From: HLUCCA09 sp038745585
GTDB taxonomy: Bacteria > Pseudomonadota > Alphaproteobacteria > Rhodobacterales > Rhodobacteraceae
DNA: 64,000 nt
NCBI GenBank assembly: GCA_038745585.1
Contig: JBCDLH010000015.1
Span: 17,811 to 81,810, forward strand
Direction: 5' to 3'
The position numbers and the translations under genes are program-made. This document shows positions 27,601 to 37,061 of this stretch, in pieces. The notes under the pieces are model-generated. The model was not told the DNA's origin. It saw nothing but the letters and a program-made list of their open reading frames with translations, and ran no database searches. Numbering within the stretch: position 1 is the first letter of the stretch; each line of letters begins with the position of its first letter.

Positions 27601-27955
27601 CGGGCACAGGACGACGCCGCTAATGGACGCGTTTTGCAGGCAAGCACGGAGCACGGCACGTCGACCGCTATGCAAGTGCCCCAACCGCTCGCTGCCACGA
27701 TGCTTGGTCGTCGCGCAGCGGTAGCTTTGGGCAGTGCGAGGCTTCGAAATCGTGCTTTGGTCAGTTGGCAGTGCGCCCCCCTCAGGACAGCACTGACACG
27801 GCGCGCGCTTCTTTTCTCATGTCGAACACGGTCCTCGGCAAACGCGTCCGGTCGCCCGAGCTGCAACTCCGTCCTCCCCGAATTCCTCCAAATTATCCAT
27901 AAATCGACCACAATTCTGGGGTTCCTACTCTTCGGGGCCAATCGGGCTTCGGGAA
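27601..27955. other. 355 bases before the glycoconjugate cluster, probable promoter region
   Basis: No gene was recognised. The segment at about 27890-27925 is clearly richer in A/T than its surroundings (AATTATCCATAAATC), as expected for a promoter of the cluster that starts at 27956, but no unambiguous -35/-10 pair was assigned. Confidence 0.4.
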
Positions 27956-29056
27956 ATGGTGAGCGAGTGCCCGGCGATGACCTATCCTTTCCGCTCAACA
28001 CGTGACGGCCGCGGCGTTGGCGCGCCGACGGTGCCCCGGCCCGCCAAGATCATGGTCCAGATCCCCTGCTACAATGAGGCCGCTACGCTGCCGGACGTGC
28101 TCGCCGCAATCCCGCGCGAGATCGAGGGGGTTGGCTCCGTCGAAATCCAGGTGATCGATGACGGGTCCGAGGACAACACTGTAGACGTTGCCCGCCGCCA
28201 CGGCGCCGACCACATCCTGCAGCAGAAGGGCAACAAAGGGCTTGCGCGCAGCTTTCAGGCCGGGCTCGACCATGCCGTGCGCCAGGGCGCCGATGTGATC
28301 GTCAACACCGATGGCGACAACCAGTATTGCGGCAGTTCGATCCCGGATCTCGTGCGCCCGATCGTCGACGGCCGCGCCGATATCGTGCTGGGAGATCGCC
28401 GCCCCGGGGAAAACCCGGACTTTTCCTGGCTAAAGCGTGTGCTTCAGCGGTTCGGGAGCCGGGTCGTCCGCTATCTCGCTGGGATCGACGTACCCGACGC
28501 CGTGACCGGCTTTCGCGCCTATTCCCGGGACGCCGCTCTCAGCATCAACGTCATGACGCGGTTCAGCTACACAGTCGAGACGCTGATCCATGCCGGGCAG
28601 CGCGGGCTGACGATCCAGTCGGTCCCCGTGCGGACGAACCCGGTGACGCGGCCCTCGCGGCTCTTCCGCTCGATGCGGCACTTCCTGTCGCGTCAGATCC
28701 TGACGATGTTTCGCTCCTGCCTGATGTACCGTCCCCTTGGCACATTCATGACGGCGGGCCTTGTCATGGTCGCGATCGGCCTCATCCCGATCCTGAGGTT
28801 TCTCTATTTCTATGCCATTGGCAACGGCGACGGGCACATCCAGTCGCTCGTTTTGGGCGGTGTCCTTCTGCTGGCAGGTTACATGACCGTCGTTATCGCA
28901 TTTCTCAGCGATACGATTGCGACGAACCGAAGATTGACCGAGGAGGTGCTGATCCGGATGCGGCGGCTGGAGGCAGAGCGAGCGGATGAGAGCCTGCTTG
29001 CAGTGCCCCGCGAGGCGCCGGCGCCCAAGCCGCGCTCGGCGGTCTCCCATGAGTGA
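27956..29056 (+). CDS. family 2 glycosyltransferase, polyprenyl-phosphate sugar synthase-like
   Basis: This 366-residue protein resembles dolichyl-phosphate mannose synthase. The GT-A domain starts IMVQIPCYNEAATLPDVL, has the nucleotide-binding QVIDDGSEDNT and a DxD motif in VNTDGDNQY (Asp119-Asp121), then RFGSRVVRYLAGIDVPDAVTG. Two hydrophobic segments at the C-terminus (FMTAGLVMVAIGLIPILRFL and LVLGGVLLLAGYMTVVIAFL) anchor it in the inner membrane. It probably makes a lipid-linked sugar for the next proteins. An in-frame ATG at 27977 is an alternative start; neither has a clear ribosome site. It overlaps the next gene by 8 bases. Confidence 0.88.
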   Translation: MVSECPAMTYPFRSTRDGRGVGAPTVPRPAKIMVQIPCYNEAATLPDVLAAIPREIEGVGSVEIQVIDDGSEDNTVDVARRHGADHILQQKGNKGLARSFQAGLDHAVRQGADVIVNTDGDNQYCGSSIPDLVRPIVDGRADIVLGDRRPGENPDFSWLKRVLQRFGSRVVRYLAGIDVPDAVTGFRAYSRDAALSINVMTRFSYTVETLIHAGQRGLTIQSVPVRTNPVTRPSRLFRSMRHFLSRQILTMFRSCLMYRPLGTFMTAGLVMVAIGLIPILRFLYFYAIGNGDGHIQSLVLGGVLLLAGYMTVVIAFLSDTIATNRRLTEEVLIRMRRLEAERADESLLAVPREAPAPKPRSAVSHE

Positions 29057-30578
29057 CGCGGCCCTCGCACGTTCGGTGCCCGAACCGGAGGCAACGCTCG
29101 CCGCGCGCCTCGCTCGGCGGCGTATACCCCTTGCCATCGCAATCGGTCTCTTGGGCGGCTCGTTCTACGCGCTGCTCCTCGAGCGGTCGTTAGGCGTTAT
29201 GCCCGCGGCCTTCGGCGCCGACATCTACGACCAGATGTGGCTTGCTATCCTCGACGGCCGGCTGGACCTGCCCGCGCGCGTCCTCCGCGGAGAGGGGCAT
29301 TACGCGCCCGACGGCACCGCCTATTCCTATCACGGGGTCGCGCCGCTCCTGACGCGCGCGCTGTTCGACCCGTTCGTCACCATCGGCACGACCTCGCTCG
29401 CTCCCGTCTCTATCTGGGTCTGGGCGACACTGGGCACCGCGTTTTATCATGCTGCTCTCCTGCGCATGAGCGGCCATTGGGACGTGCCCGAGCCAACGTC
29501 GACGATCCTCGGCATCACACTCTGGCTCGTTGGTCCCGGTGTCATCCTGACATCAAACCATCCCTTTTATCACGAGCCGGTCGCCCTCGCTTATGCGCTC
29601 ACCGGCGCGTTCGTTCTGATCTCGGCGCACGCCGCGTCCCGGGGGCGGATGACCGCGCTTGCGCTGATCGGCCTCGGCGCGCTAGCGGCCATCGCGCTGC
29701 ATGCCCGCCCCAACGTCGCGGTCGGGCTCTATGCGGGTACGGTCCTCGCCATCGCCGCCGCCCTCTGGCGCGCGTGGCTTCGGGTCTTGCCGGGCGCGGT
29801 CCTCGGGCTTGCGATGCTCGGCGCTGGGGCCGCGGGGTATCTCGCGCTCAATGACGCGCGCTTCGGCTCGGCGACGGCCGTCCACGGCTCTTTCGACGAG
29901 AGCGAGATCCGCTACGGCATCGCATTTTGGGAGATGGAGAGCGCCAACAATGCGCGCCAGCTTGGATTCATCGAACATGGGCGCTTCAATGCCGGCCGGA
30001 TCTTGCCCAACGGCGCGATGTATCTCTTTGCTCCGCCGCAGTTTATTGTAACGGCCACGAGCGACCATGCGGCGGCCTTGCACCGATCCTACACCGAGCC
30101 CCGTGTGGGCTTTATCCGGTTGGAAGCGCCGCGGATCGGCATGCTCTTCTACCTCACGCCTTGGATCGTGTTGGCTGGCATCGGCCTATGGGGCGTACGC
30201 CGCCACGGTGCAGCATTCACCGGCCTGCTCTTGGCGCTTGGCGGGTCAGCGCTTCTGACCCTCTCTTACGCCACCATCACGTTGCGCTACCATGTCGATC
30301 TCTGGCCGCTTGTCTTTGTTCTGGCGCTCCTCGCGCTGCCGAGCCTCGCCCGCACCCGCACCCTGCCCTACGGCATCGCGTTCACGGGCTTCTTCGCGCT
30401 TGGCGTGATGGCCAATACGGCGCTCTACTACCCGCATCTTCTCCGTGTCTATCCCGAAACCGGCTTTGCCGAATGGTCCGAAGCCGAGTGCCAAGCCCGC
30501 GCGTCTGAGATCGGCCTGCCTGCAGCACGGATCGGCTATGTGTGCCGGGATGCAATGGTCGAGCCCACGGGCGGATAA
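29049..30578 (+). CDS. polytopic membrane protein of a glycoconjugate cluster, function unknown
   Basis: This is a 509-residue inner-membrane protein with about 10-12 hydrophobic segments (first at about residues 22-41) and a large loop after the middle. The architecture, an early acidic motif after the first membrane segment (FGADIYDQMWLAILDGRLDL) and its place next to a lipid-sugar synthase resemble GT-C glycosyltransferases (ArnT/PMT-like), but no decisive family motif was recognised. The ATG at 29049 overlaps the end of the preceding gene by 8 bases (ATGAGTGA), so they are co-translated. It probably transfers a lipid-linked sugar, an inference from context. Confidence 0.65.
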   Translation: MSDAALARSVPEPEATLAARLARRRIPLAIAIGLLGGSFYALLLERSLGVMPAAFGADIYDQMWLAILDGRLDLPARVLRGEGHYAPDGTAYSYHGVAPLLTRALFDPFVTIGTTSLAPVSIWVWATLGTAFYHAALLRMSGHWDVPEPTSTILGITLWLVGPGVILTSNHPFYHEPVALAYALTGAFVLISAHAASRGRMTALALIGLGALAAIALHARPNVAVGLYAGTVLAIAAALWRAWLRVLPGAVLGLAMLGAGAAGYLALNDARFGSATAVHGSFDESEIRYGIAFWEMESANNARQLGFIEHGRFNAGRILPNGAMYLFAPPQFIVTATSDHAAALHRSYTEPRVGFIRLEAPRIGMLFYLTPWIVLAGIGLWGVRRHGAAFTGLLLALGGSALLTLSYATITLRYHVDLWPLVFVLALLALPSLARTRTLPYGIAFTGFFALGVMANTALYYPHLLRVYPETGFAEWSEAECQARASEIGLPAARIGYVCRDAMVEPTGG

Positions 30579-30588
30579 GAGGAGCACG

Positions 30589-31326
30589 ATGTCTTTCGAA
30601 CTGGCTTTGAAATCGGGATATGTGTCGGTCGCACGCGGGGCGGGCCGCTTGGGGCGCGAGCTCGGACTGCTGGGCCGGCTTGAGCGGATGTCGCACCGCT
30701 CGCGTATGGCACATTGGATGCGCAGCTTGCCCGAGATCCACAACCTCGAAGGCATGGTCGCGCTCGACGTGCCGTGGTGGACCTACACGGCGATTGCCCG
30801 CGTCGAGCAGCATCTGGCCGAGACACCCGGCGCGCGGGTATTCGAGTATGGCTCGGGAGCGAGCACGATCTGGCTCGCGCGCCGTGCCCGCGCTGTGACC
30901 AGCGTCGAGCACCATGAGGGCTGGTACGACAAGATGGCGGACGTGCTGGCCCACCAAAAAGGGCTCGCGCCGATCGACCTACGCCTTGTCGCACCCGACG
31001 CCCCAGCCCATCCCGATCCGCTCTACCGCTCTGCCAAGGCCGGCACCGACATGGCGAGCTTTGCCGGCTATGCGCAGAGCATCGAGCACACGCCGGAGTG
31101 CGGCTACGATCTCATCGTCATCGACGGGCGCGCCCGGGCCGCATGCCTGGCCCACGCCGCCGCGCGCCTCGCACCCAGCGGCATGATCGTCTTCGACAAT
31201 TCCGGGCGCGCGCGGTATCGCGCGGCGATCCGCGAGAGCGGCCTAGCAGCCACGCCGTGCCGCGGGCTGACGCCCTCGCTGCCCTATCCCGACGAAACGA
31301 CCCTGCTCACGCGACACCCCGAATGA
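30589..31326 (+). CDS. class I SAM-dependent methyltransferase-like protein
   Basis: This 245-residue soluble protein has a Rossmann-type methyltransferase core: ARVFEYGSGASTIWLARR (SAM-binding glycine loop at about residues 83-94), then AVTSVEHHEGWYDKM with the acidic residue that usually binds ribose, and YDLIVIDGRARAACLAHAAA. It lacks the DxGxG form of the loop but EYGSGAS is a common variant. An AGAGGAG site lies 6 bases before the ATG at 30589. It lies between the polytopic protein (10 bases) and the flippase-like gene (4-base overlap). The substrate is unknown, probably a sugar or lipid in the same pathway. Confidence 0.75.
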   Translation: MSFELALKSGYVSVARGAGRLGRELGLLGRLERMSHRSRMAHWMRSLPEIHNLEGMVALDVPWWTYTAIARVEQHLAETPGARVFEYGSGASTIWLARRARAVTSVEHHEGWYDKMADVLAHQKGLAPIDLRLVAPDAPAHPDPLYRSAKAGTDMASFAGYAQSIEHTPECGYDLIVIDGRARAACLAHAAARLAPSGMIVFDNSGRARYRAAIRESGLAATPCRGLTPSLPYPDETTLLTRHPE

Positions 31327-32222
31327 TGCGGCTCCGCCGGCTATCGCGCTTTGCCGGCTGGGCGCTTGTCGCCCTTGCGCTCGTCTATGTCGGGCGGGAG
31401 GCGGTGCTTTACCGCGATGCGTTGGCCGCGCATCGGCTGCCCGAGGGGGTCGTGCCGATGCTCGCTGGGCTCGGATTTGCCTATGGTCTGAGCCTGCTCC
31501 TCTTGGCCGAACAATGGCACCGGATCGTCGGTCTTCTCGGCGCGGAGCCACGCGCGCGGACATATCCGTCCTACACGATGACATTGGTCGCGCGCTACCT
31601 GCCGGGCAACGTCTTTCACCTGGTCGGGCGGGCGGCGTGGCTGCGTGGCGGCGCCCTCGGCGATGGCGCTTTGGCGCGGGCGACGCTGCTGGAGCTGCTC
31701 TTTACGCCGCTCGGCGCGCTCCTCGTTCTGGCGTGCCTCTTTCCGGCTCTCCAGCTTCCCGGCCTGCCGCTCACGGATATCCAACTTGCGCTTGGGGCGG
31801 CGCTGACCGCCGCGGCAACCCTGGGCGCTATCCTCTACGCGCTGCGCGGCAAGCGCCTCTCGCCCGCGGCACTCCTCACGCCCACGCTCCTCGCCACGCT
31901 CTTCATGGCGAGCCTTGCCGCGCTTTTTGCTCTCCTCGCCGCGACGCTCGCCGCTGCGCCCGCGTTGCTTGCAGCGGCCGCTGCGCTTGCGGCATGGCTT
32001 ATCGGCTATGCGACGCCCGGCGCCCCCGGCGGGCTCGGGGTGCGTGAAGCTGTCCTTGTCGCGATGCTCTCGGGCGCAATCTCGACGGAGGCCGCGCTGC
32101 TCCTCGCGCTTGTCTTCCGCGGGGTGACGATCGTCGGAGATGTCGTCTGCTTCGGCTTGGGGTGGCTGTGCGCGGCGTATTTTCGACAGCGGAGAAGCGC
32201 GGCCGCCTCCGCTCTGCTTTAG
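31323..32222 (+). CDS. lysylphosphatidylglycerol synthetase/flippase-like (UPF0104 type) membrane protein
   Basis: This 299-residue polytopic protein has about 8 hydrophobic segments. The pattern VARYLPGNVFHLVGRAAWLR, followed by the C-terminal PGAPGGLGVREAVLVAML, matches the AglD/MprF N-terminal-type family (pattern PGGLGxRE), whose members flip or transfer lipid-linked groups. The ATG overlaps the methyltransferase stop by 4 bases (ATGA). As the last gene of the cluster it is a good candidate for moving the finished lipid-linked product across the membrane. Confidence 0.75.
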   Translation: MMRLRRLSRFAGWALVALALVYVGREAVLYRDALAAHRLPEGVVPMLAGLGFAYGLSLLLLAEQWHRIVGLLGAEPRARTYPSYTMTLVARYLPGNVFHLVGRAAWLRGGALGDGALARATLLELLFTPLGALLVLACLFPALQLPGLPLTDIQLALGAALTAAATLGAILYALRGKRLSPAALLTPTLLATLFMASLAALFALLAATLAAAPALLAAAAALAAWLIGYATPGAPGGLGVREAVLVAMLSGAISTEAALLLALVFRGVTIVGDVVCFGLGWLCAAYFRQRRSAAASALL

Positions 32223-32228
32223 CCGGGT

Positions 32229-34451
32229 TTAGAAAAAGCTCTGTGGGTCGATGTCGACGGTCACGCTGATTGCGTTCGGCACGCGTACCTGGGCGAGCCA
32301 GCGGGCCAGGGCCGGCTGCAGCGGCGCCGCTTTTGGTGCCTTAACGAGCAATCGGACACGGTGCCGCCCGCGGATCCGCGCCACGGGCGCGGGCGCCGGG
32401 CCAAAGACTTGCGCGCCGACCTGAAGGAGCGGCTCGGGCGCGCGGAGGAGCGCATGCCCAAGATCGAAAACCGGCGCAAGCTCGGGCCCCGACAGGATCA
32501 CCCCCGCGAGCCGCCCATAGGGCGGCATGCCCGCCGCCGCGCGCTCAGCGGCCTCGGCTTGCCAAAACGCCTCCTCCTCGCCCGACAGAATCGCGCGAAT
32601 GACCGGGTGCTCGGGCTGAAAGGTCTGAACGAGCGCCTGCCCCCGCTTTTCCGCCGTGCGCCCGGCGCGCCCGGCAACCTGGCGCATGAGCTGAAACGTG
32701 CGCTCGGCGGCGCGCAAATCCGAGCCTTGCAAGCCGAGATCGGCGTCGATCACCCCGACGAGGGACAGGAGCGGAAAGTTGTGCCCCTTGGCGACGATCT
32801 GCGTACCGATGATGAGATCCGCGCCACCCTGGGCGATCTCGCTCACCCGCGCCTTGAGCGCCCGCGCCGTCCCAAAGAGGTCGGACGACAGTATCGCGAC
32901 GCGCGCCTCAGGGAAGGCCTCGGCCACCTCCTCGGCCAACCGCTCGACCCCCGGCCCGATTGGCGCGAGCTTGCCCACCACACCGCAGGCGGGGCAGGCC
33001 TCGGGGATCGGGGTCGTCTCGCCGCATTGGTGGCAGACAAGCCGCTTGAGGAAGCGGTGCTCGACCATGCGCGCATCACAATGGGCGCAGCCGATCTGGT
33101 GCCCGCAGGCGCGGCAGAGCGTGACCGGCGCATAGCCGCGCCGGTTGAGGAAGAGGAGGACCTGCTCACCGGCCTCCATTGCCGCGCGGGTGGCATCGCG
33201 GAGGGTCGGCGAGATCCAACAATTGGCGGGCATGTCCTCGGCGCGCAGGTCGATGGCGGCCATCGCGGGGAGGTCGGCGGCCCCGTGGCGCGCCATCAGA
33301 TCGAGCCGACGATACTTGCCCGCCCCCGCATTCGCCCAGCTTTCCAGCGAGGGCGTCGCCGAGGCGAGCACGACCTGGGCCTCAGCGATCGAGGCGCGTA
33401 ACACCGCCATATCCCGCGCGTTGTAAAGCACGCCGTCTTCCTGCTTGTAGGACGGGTCGTGCTCCTCATCGACAACGATCAAACCGAGATCGCGAAACGG
33501 CAAAAAGAGCGCGGAGCGCGCGCCGACAACAAGCTGGGCGCCGCCCTCGGCCACCATGCGCCAGGCGCGGCGGCGTTCGGTCTGCGTCACGCCCGAGTGC
33601 CACTCGGCAGGGCGCGCGCCAAACCGTGCCTCGACCCGTCCGAGAAATTCGCCCGTAAGCGCGATCTCCGGCAGAAGGACAAGCGCTTGCCGACCGTTCG
33701 CGAGGCAGGTGGCGACGGCTTCGAGATAGACCTCGGTCTTGCCGGAGCCCGTGACCCCACGGAGCAGTGTTGTCCCATACCGGCCGCTGCGCAAAGCGGC
33801 GCGCAATGCCTCGGCCGCCTGCACCTGATCGGGCGAGAGCGTGACGCCGGGACGTTCTGGATCGAGCCGTGGATAAGGCGCATCGCGCGGCGCGGTCCGC
33901 TCTTCGATCCAGCCGCCCTTCACCAGCCCCTTGACCACGCCGACCGAGACGCCTGCCCGCGCCGCAAGCTCGGAGGCGAGAAAGACCGCGTCGGGCTCCT
34001 CTTCAAGGACATCGAGCACCTGTGCCCTGGCCGGCGTCATGCGCGCCGGCTCGCCCGCACCCTTGGCATAGACCTTGCGCGCCCCGGGCGGGTCGCCAAG
34101 GGCAGGCGCCCGTGTGGCAAGGCGCAGCATCGCGGGCAGCGGCGTCAGCGTGTAATCGGACGCGCGCATCAGGAAGGTCCGCATGCCCTCCGCCATCGGC
34201 GGCGCCTCGAGAACGCGGGCGATGGGGCGGAGCTTTGCCCGGTCGTAGTCCCCCCCGCCCGAGGCCCAAACGACGCCGAGCACGCGTCTCGGCCCCAGCG
34301 GCACTTCGACGAAATCGCCGATGCTGCAACCCTCACGCGGGGCGCGGTAGTCGAGCAGCCGGTCGAGCGGCTCGGTCAGCGCCACCGCAACGGCGTCCCC
34401 TTCGGCAAACTCTGTCGCGCCCGCTTCGAGCCCTGCAAAGAGATCAGCCAT
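32229..34451 (-). CDS. priA: primosomal replication-restart helicase
   Basis: PriA reloads the replisome at stalled forks. The 740-residue protein has an N-terminal DNA-binding domain (RLLDYRAPREGCSIGDFVEV), helicase motif I LLRGVTGSGKTEVYLEAVA, motif II LIVVDEEHDPSYKQEDG, motif III ASATPSLESWANA, and the zinc-binding cysteines CRACGHQIGCAHCDARM and CHQCGETTPIPEACPACG, as in canonical PriA. The gene converges with the flippase-like gene (6 bases between stops) and is divergent from fsa with 170 bases between starts. Confidence 0.95.
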   Translation of the reverse strand: MADLFAGLEAGATEFAEGDAVAVALTEPLDRLLDYRAPREGCSIGDFVEVPLGPRRVLGVVWASGGGDYDRAKLRPIARVLEAPPMAEGMRTFLMRASDYTLTPLPAMLRLATRAPALGDPPGARKVYAKGAGEPARMTPARAQVLDVLEEEPDAVFLASELAARAGVSVGVVKGLVKGGWIEERTAPRDAPYPRLDPERPGVTLSPDQVQAAEALRAALRSGRYGTTLLRGVTGSGKTEVYLEAVATCLANGRQALVLLPEIALTGEFLGRVEARFGARPAEWHSGVTQTERRRAWRMVAEGGAQLVVGARSALFLPFRDLGLIVVDEEHDPSYKQEDGVLYNARDMAVLRASIAEAQVVLASATPSLESWANAGAGKYRRLDLMARHGAADLPAMAAIDLRAEDMPANCWISPTLRDATRAAMEAGEQVLLFLNRRGYAPVTLCRACGHQIGCAHCDARMVEHRFLKRLVCHQCGETTPIPEACPACGVVGKLAPIGPGVERLAEEVAEAFPEARVAILSSDLFGTARALKARVSEIAQGGADLIIGTQIVAKGHNFPLLSLVGVIDADLGLQGSDLRAAERTFQLMRQVAGRAGRTAEKRGQALVQTFQPEHPVIRAILSGEEEAFWQAEAAERAAAGMPPYGRLAGVILSGPELAPVFDLGHALLRAPEPLLQVGAQVFGPAPAPVARIRGRHRVRLLVKAPKAAPLQPALARWLAQVRVPNAISVTVDIDPQSFF

Positions 34452-34621
34452 GGCGCCCGAGGCTCGCGAAGGCGACCGATCGCCTGCGACCGGCCTCCCG
34501 CACCGGGGCTTTCCCGCCCTGGCTCCCTAAGCTATGCCCGCAGGCAGACGCCCGGGCGCGACGGGGCCCGGTCAATTGCGGCGCGGCTCTGGTCTGTCCG
34601 GTCGCCAATAGGAGGACCCCC

Positions 34622-35275
34622 ATGAAATTCTTCGCCGATACGGCCGACACCGCCGAGATCCAGGAACTCGCCGAGACCGGCCTTCTCGACGGTGTGACGA
34701 CGAATCCCTCGCTCATCATGAAATCCGGGCGCGACTTCAAGGACGTCGTCGCCGAGATCGCCGGGATCGTCGAGGGTCCCGTCTCCGCCGAGACCGTTGC
34801 GCTCGATGCCGAGGGCATGATTGCAGAAGGCCGCGAATTGGCCAAGATCGGGAGCAACATTGCGATCAAGGTGCCGCTGACGATGGCTGGCCTCAAGGCC
34901 TGCAAAACGCTCCGTGACGAGGGCAGAATGGTCAATGTGACGCTCTGCTTTTCCGCCAACCAGGCGCTGCTCGCGGCCAAGGCCGGGGCGAGCTTTATCT
35001 CGCCCTTCATCGGCCGGCTCGACGACGTCAATCTCGACGGGATGGAGCTGATCGCCGACATTCGCGAGATCTACGACAATTACGGCTTTGACACCGAGAT
35101 TCTCGCCGCTTCGATCCGGACCGTCAATCATGTGACAGAAGCCGCCAAGATTGGTGCCGATGTGGCGACCATGCCACCCGATGTTATCAAAAAGTTGAGC
35201 AAACATCCGCTTACAGATAAGGGTCTGGACGCCTTCCTCTCCGATTGGGCAAAAACGGGTCAGCGGATCCTGTGA
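34622..35275 (+). CDS. fsa: fructose-6-phosphate aldolase / transaldolase-like
   Basis: This 217-residue protein belongs to the short transaldolase (TalC/FSA) subfamily, a class I aldolase using a Schiff-base lysine. The N-terminus MKFFADTADTAEIQELAETG, the DGVTTNPSLIMKSG segment and the lysine in NIAIKVPLT (Lys83) are diagnostic. Whether it acts as transaldolase in the pentose-phosphate pathway or as fructose-6-phosphate aldolase cannot be told by eye. An AGGAGG site precedes the ATG. Its place next to priA is the usual one in Rhodobacterales. Confidence 0.93.
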   Translation: MKFFADTADTAEIQELAETGLLDGVTTNPSLIMKSGRDFKDVVAEIAGIVEGPVSAETVALDAEGMIAEGRELAKIGSNIAIKVPLTMAGLKACKTLRDEGRMVNVTLCFSANQALLAAKAGASFISPFIGRLDDVNLDGMELIADIREIYDNYGFDTEILAASIRTVNHVTEAAKIGADVATMPPDVIKKLSKHPLTDKGLDAFLSDWAKTGQRIL

Positions 35276-35328
35276 CCCCAATCGGGGAAGCGTCGCAACA
35301 GAAGCCGCACGGGATGAGGTGTTTCTAA

Positions 35329-36093
35329 ATGGTACTGGGGACAGAAATGCGGACGATGGAGGGCGACGACCTGCGTGAAACCATACTTGCCGCACCCGAA
35401 AAGGTGCTCGAAGACCGCGAAGTGATGCGCGCTCTCGTGGGCGCAGAGACGGGTGCCTCCGAGGGCAAAATTGTCGATCTGCGCGGCATTGCGATGGAAC
35501 GGCTCGAAAGCCGTCTCGACCGGCTCGAGGACACCCACCGTTCGGTCATCGCCGCCGCCTATGAGAACCTCGCCGGCACAAACCAGGTCCACCGCGCGAT
35601 CCTGGCGATGCTCGACCCGACCGAGTTCGAGCCGTTCCTGCGCAATCTGGGCACCGAGGTCGCCGCGATCCTGCGGGTCGACGTCATCCGCCTGGTCCTC
35701 GAAAGCCCCCAGGCCGCCTCCGCCGCACAAATCGAACAGCGGCTTGGCGATGTCCTGGTCGTGCGCCCGCCTGGCTTTATTGACACCTATATCGATGCGG
35801 GCCGTGAGGGCATGCCCGCGCGCACCGTCACGCTGCGCCAGGCCTCGCCCACCGTCGCCCCCTCGCCCCACCGGACGACGCAGATCGGCCGCTCGCGCAC
35901 GCCCTATGGCGAGCATGCCTCCTGGGTTGCGTCCGAGGCGCTCATTCGGCTCGATTTCGGTCCGGGCCGGCAGGCAGGCATGCTCGCCATGGGTGCCGAA
36001 GACCCACATCAATTCAAGCCTGCGCAGGGGACCGACCTTTTGTCGTTTTTCGGCGGGATCTTCGAGCGGCAGATGCGGCGCTGGCTGAGCTGA
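35329..36093 (+). CDS. DUF484 family protein
   Basis: This 254-residue cytoplasmic protein of the DUF484 family contains a GAF-like domain. It begins with a helical, coiled-coil region (residues about 25-75, including MERLESRLDRLEDTHRSVIA) followed by the GAF-like part with SWVASEALIRLDFGPGRQAG and MLAMGAEDPHQF. DUF484 genes commonly precede xerC, as here. The function is unknown. A GAGGTG ribosome site lies 8 bases before the ATG. Its stop (TGA at 36091-36093) overlaps an in-frame CTG of the xerC frame. Confidence 0.88.
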   Translation: MVLGTEMRTMEGDDLRETILAAPEKVLEDREVMRALVGAETGASEGKIVDLRGIAMERLESRLDRLEDTHRSVIAAAYENLAGTNQVHRAILAMLDPTEFEPFLRNLGTEVAAILRVDVIRLVLESPQAASAAQIEQRLGDVLVVRPPGFIDTYIDAGREGMPARTVTLRQASPTVAPSPHRTTQIGRSRTPYGEHASWVASEALIRLDFGPGRQAGMLAMGAEDPHQFKPAQGTDLLSFFGGIFERQMRRWLS

Positions 36094-36155
36094 CGCTCCA
36101 TATCACGCCTGCGCTGCGCGATGCGTCCGAACGCTGGCAGGCGCATCTGCGCGGG

Positions 36156-37025
36156 GTGGAGGGGCGCGCGCCGGCGACGGTCGAGGCCTATGCGACCGAT
36201 CTGCGCGGCTTTCTTCAGTTTCTGACGCGCCATCTTGGCGGCGCGCCCGGACCTTCAGCCCTCGCGCGCTTGGCGCAGCCCGATATGCGCGCCTGGATGG
36301 CCGACGAGCGAGCGCGCGGCCAGAGCGCGCGGTCCCTCGGCCGAGCCCTTTCCGCCGTTAAGGGTTTCGCACGGTGGCTGGCCGACCATGACGAGGTCGA
36401 GGTCACCGCGATCCTGGCGACCCGCACGCCCCGTGCCCCGCGCAAGCTGCCCCGCCCGCTGTCGGTCGACGCCGCGCGTCAGCTCCTCGCGACCGCGCCC
36501 GAAAACGCCAGCGCCCCTTGGATCGCCGCCCGCGATGCCGCTATCCTGACCTTGCTCTATGGGTGCGGTCTGCGCGTCTCCGAGGCCCTCGGCCTCAGCG
36601 CCGCGGCTCTGCCCCTCGGCCAGAGCCTGCGGATCCGCGGCAAGGGCGACAAGGAACGCCTCGTGCCTCTCATCGCCCCTGCCCGCAACGCCGTCGCGGC
36701 CTATGTTGAGATCTGTCCTCACCCGCTGACCAGCGACACGCCGCTCTTTCGCGGCGCCCGCGGCGGCGCCCTCAATCCGCGCCTTGTTCGCCAGATGACC
36801 GAGCGCGCCCGGCATCAGCTCGGCCTCCCCGCCTCCGCCACGCCCCACGCCCTGCGCCACTCCTTTGCAACCCATCTCCTTGAAGCGGGCGGCGATCTCC
36901 GTGCGATCCAAGAGCTCCTGGGCCACGCCTCTCTCTCGACGACGGAAGGCTACACCGCCGTCGACACTGCCCGCCTGATGGAGATCTATAGCGCCGCCCA
37001 TCCCGCCGCGCGCCCCAGGATCTAA
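36156..37025 (+). CDS. xerC: tyrosine recombinase XerC (start uncertain, N-terminus probably longer)
   Basis: XerC resolves chromosome dimers at dif together with XerD. The complete catalytic set is present, numbered from GTG at 36156: Arg140 (GCGLRVSEALGL), Lys163 (RGKGDKERLVPL), His231/Arg234 (HALRHSFATHLLEAGGD), His257 (LGHASLSTTEGY) and nucleophile Tyr266. The GTG at 36156 falls inside the first conserved helix region (VEGRAPATVEAY); homologues carry about 20 residues before this point. The frame is open upstream and reads TLHITPALRDASERWQAHLRG, but it has no ATG, GTG or TTG; only a CTG at 36090, overlapping the DUF484 stop, would restore a normal N-terminus (311 residues). Confidence 0.9.
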   Translation: MEGRAPATVEAYATDLRGFLQFLTRHLGGAPGPSALARLAQPDMRAWMADERARGQSARSLGRALSAVKGFARWLADHDEVEVTAILATRTPRAPRKLPRPLSVDAARQLLATAPENASAPWIAARDAAILTLLYGCGLRVSEALGLSAAALPLGQSLRIRGKGDKERLVPLIAPARNAVAAYVEICPHPLTSDTPLFRGARGGALNPRLVRQMTERARHQLGLPASATPHALRHSFATHLLEAGGDLRAIQELLGHASLSTTEGYTAVDTARLMEIYSAAHPAARPRI

Positions 37026-37061
37026 AACCTGGACATCGGCTGGGCCCGTTACATCGCCTCG

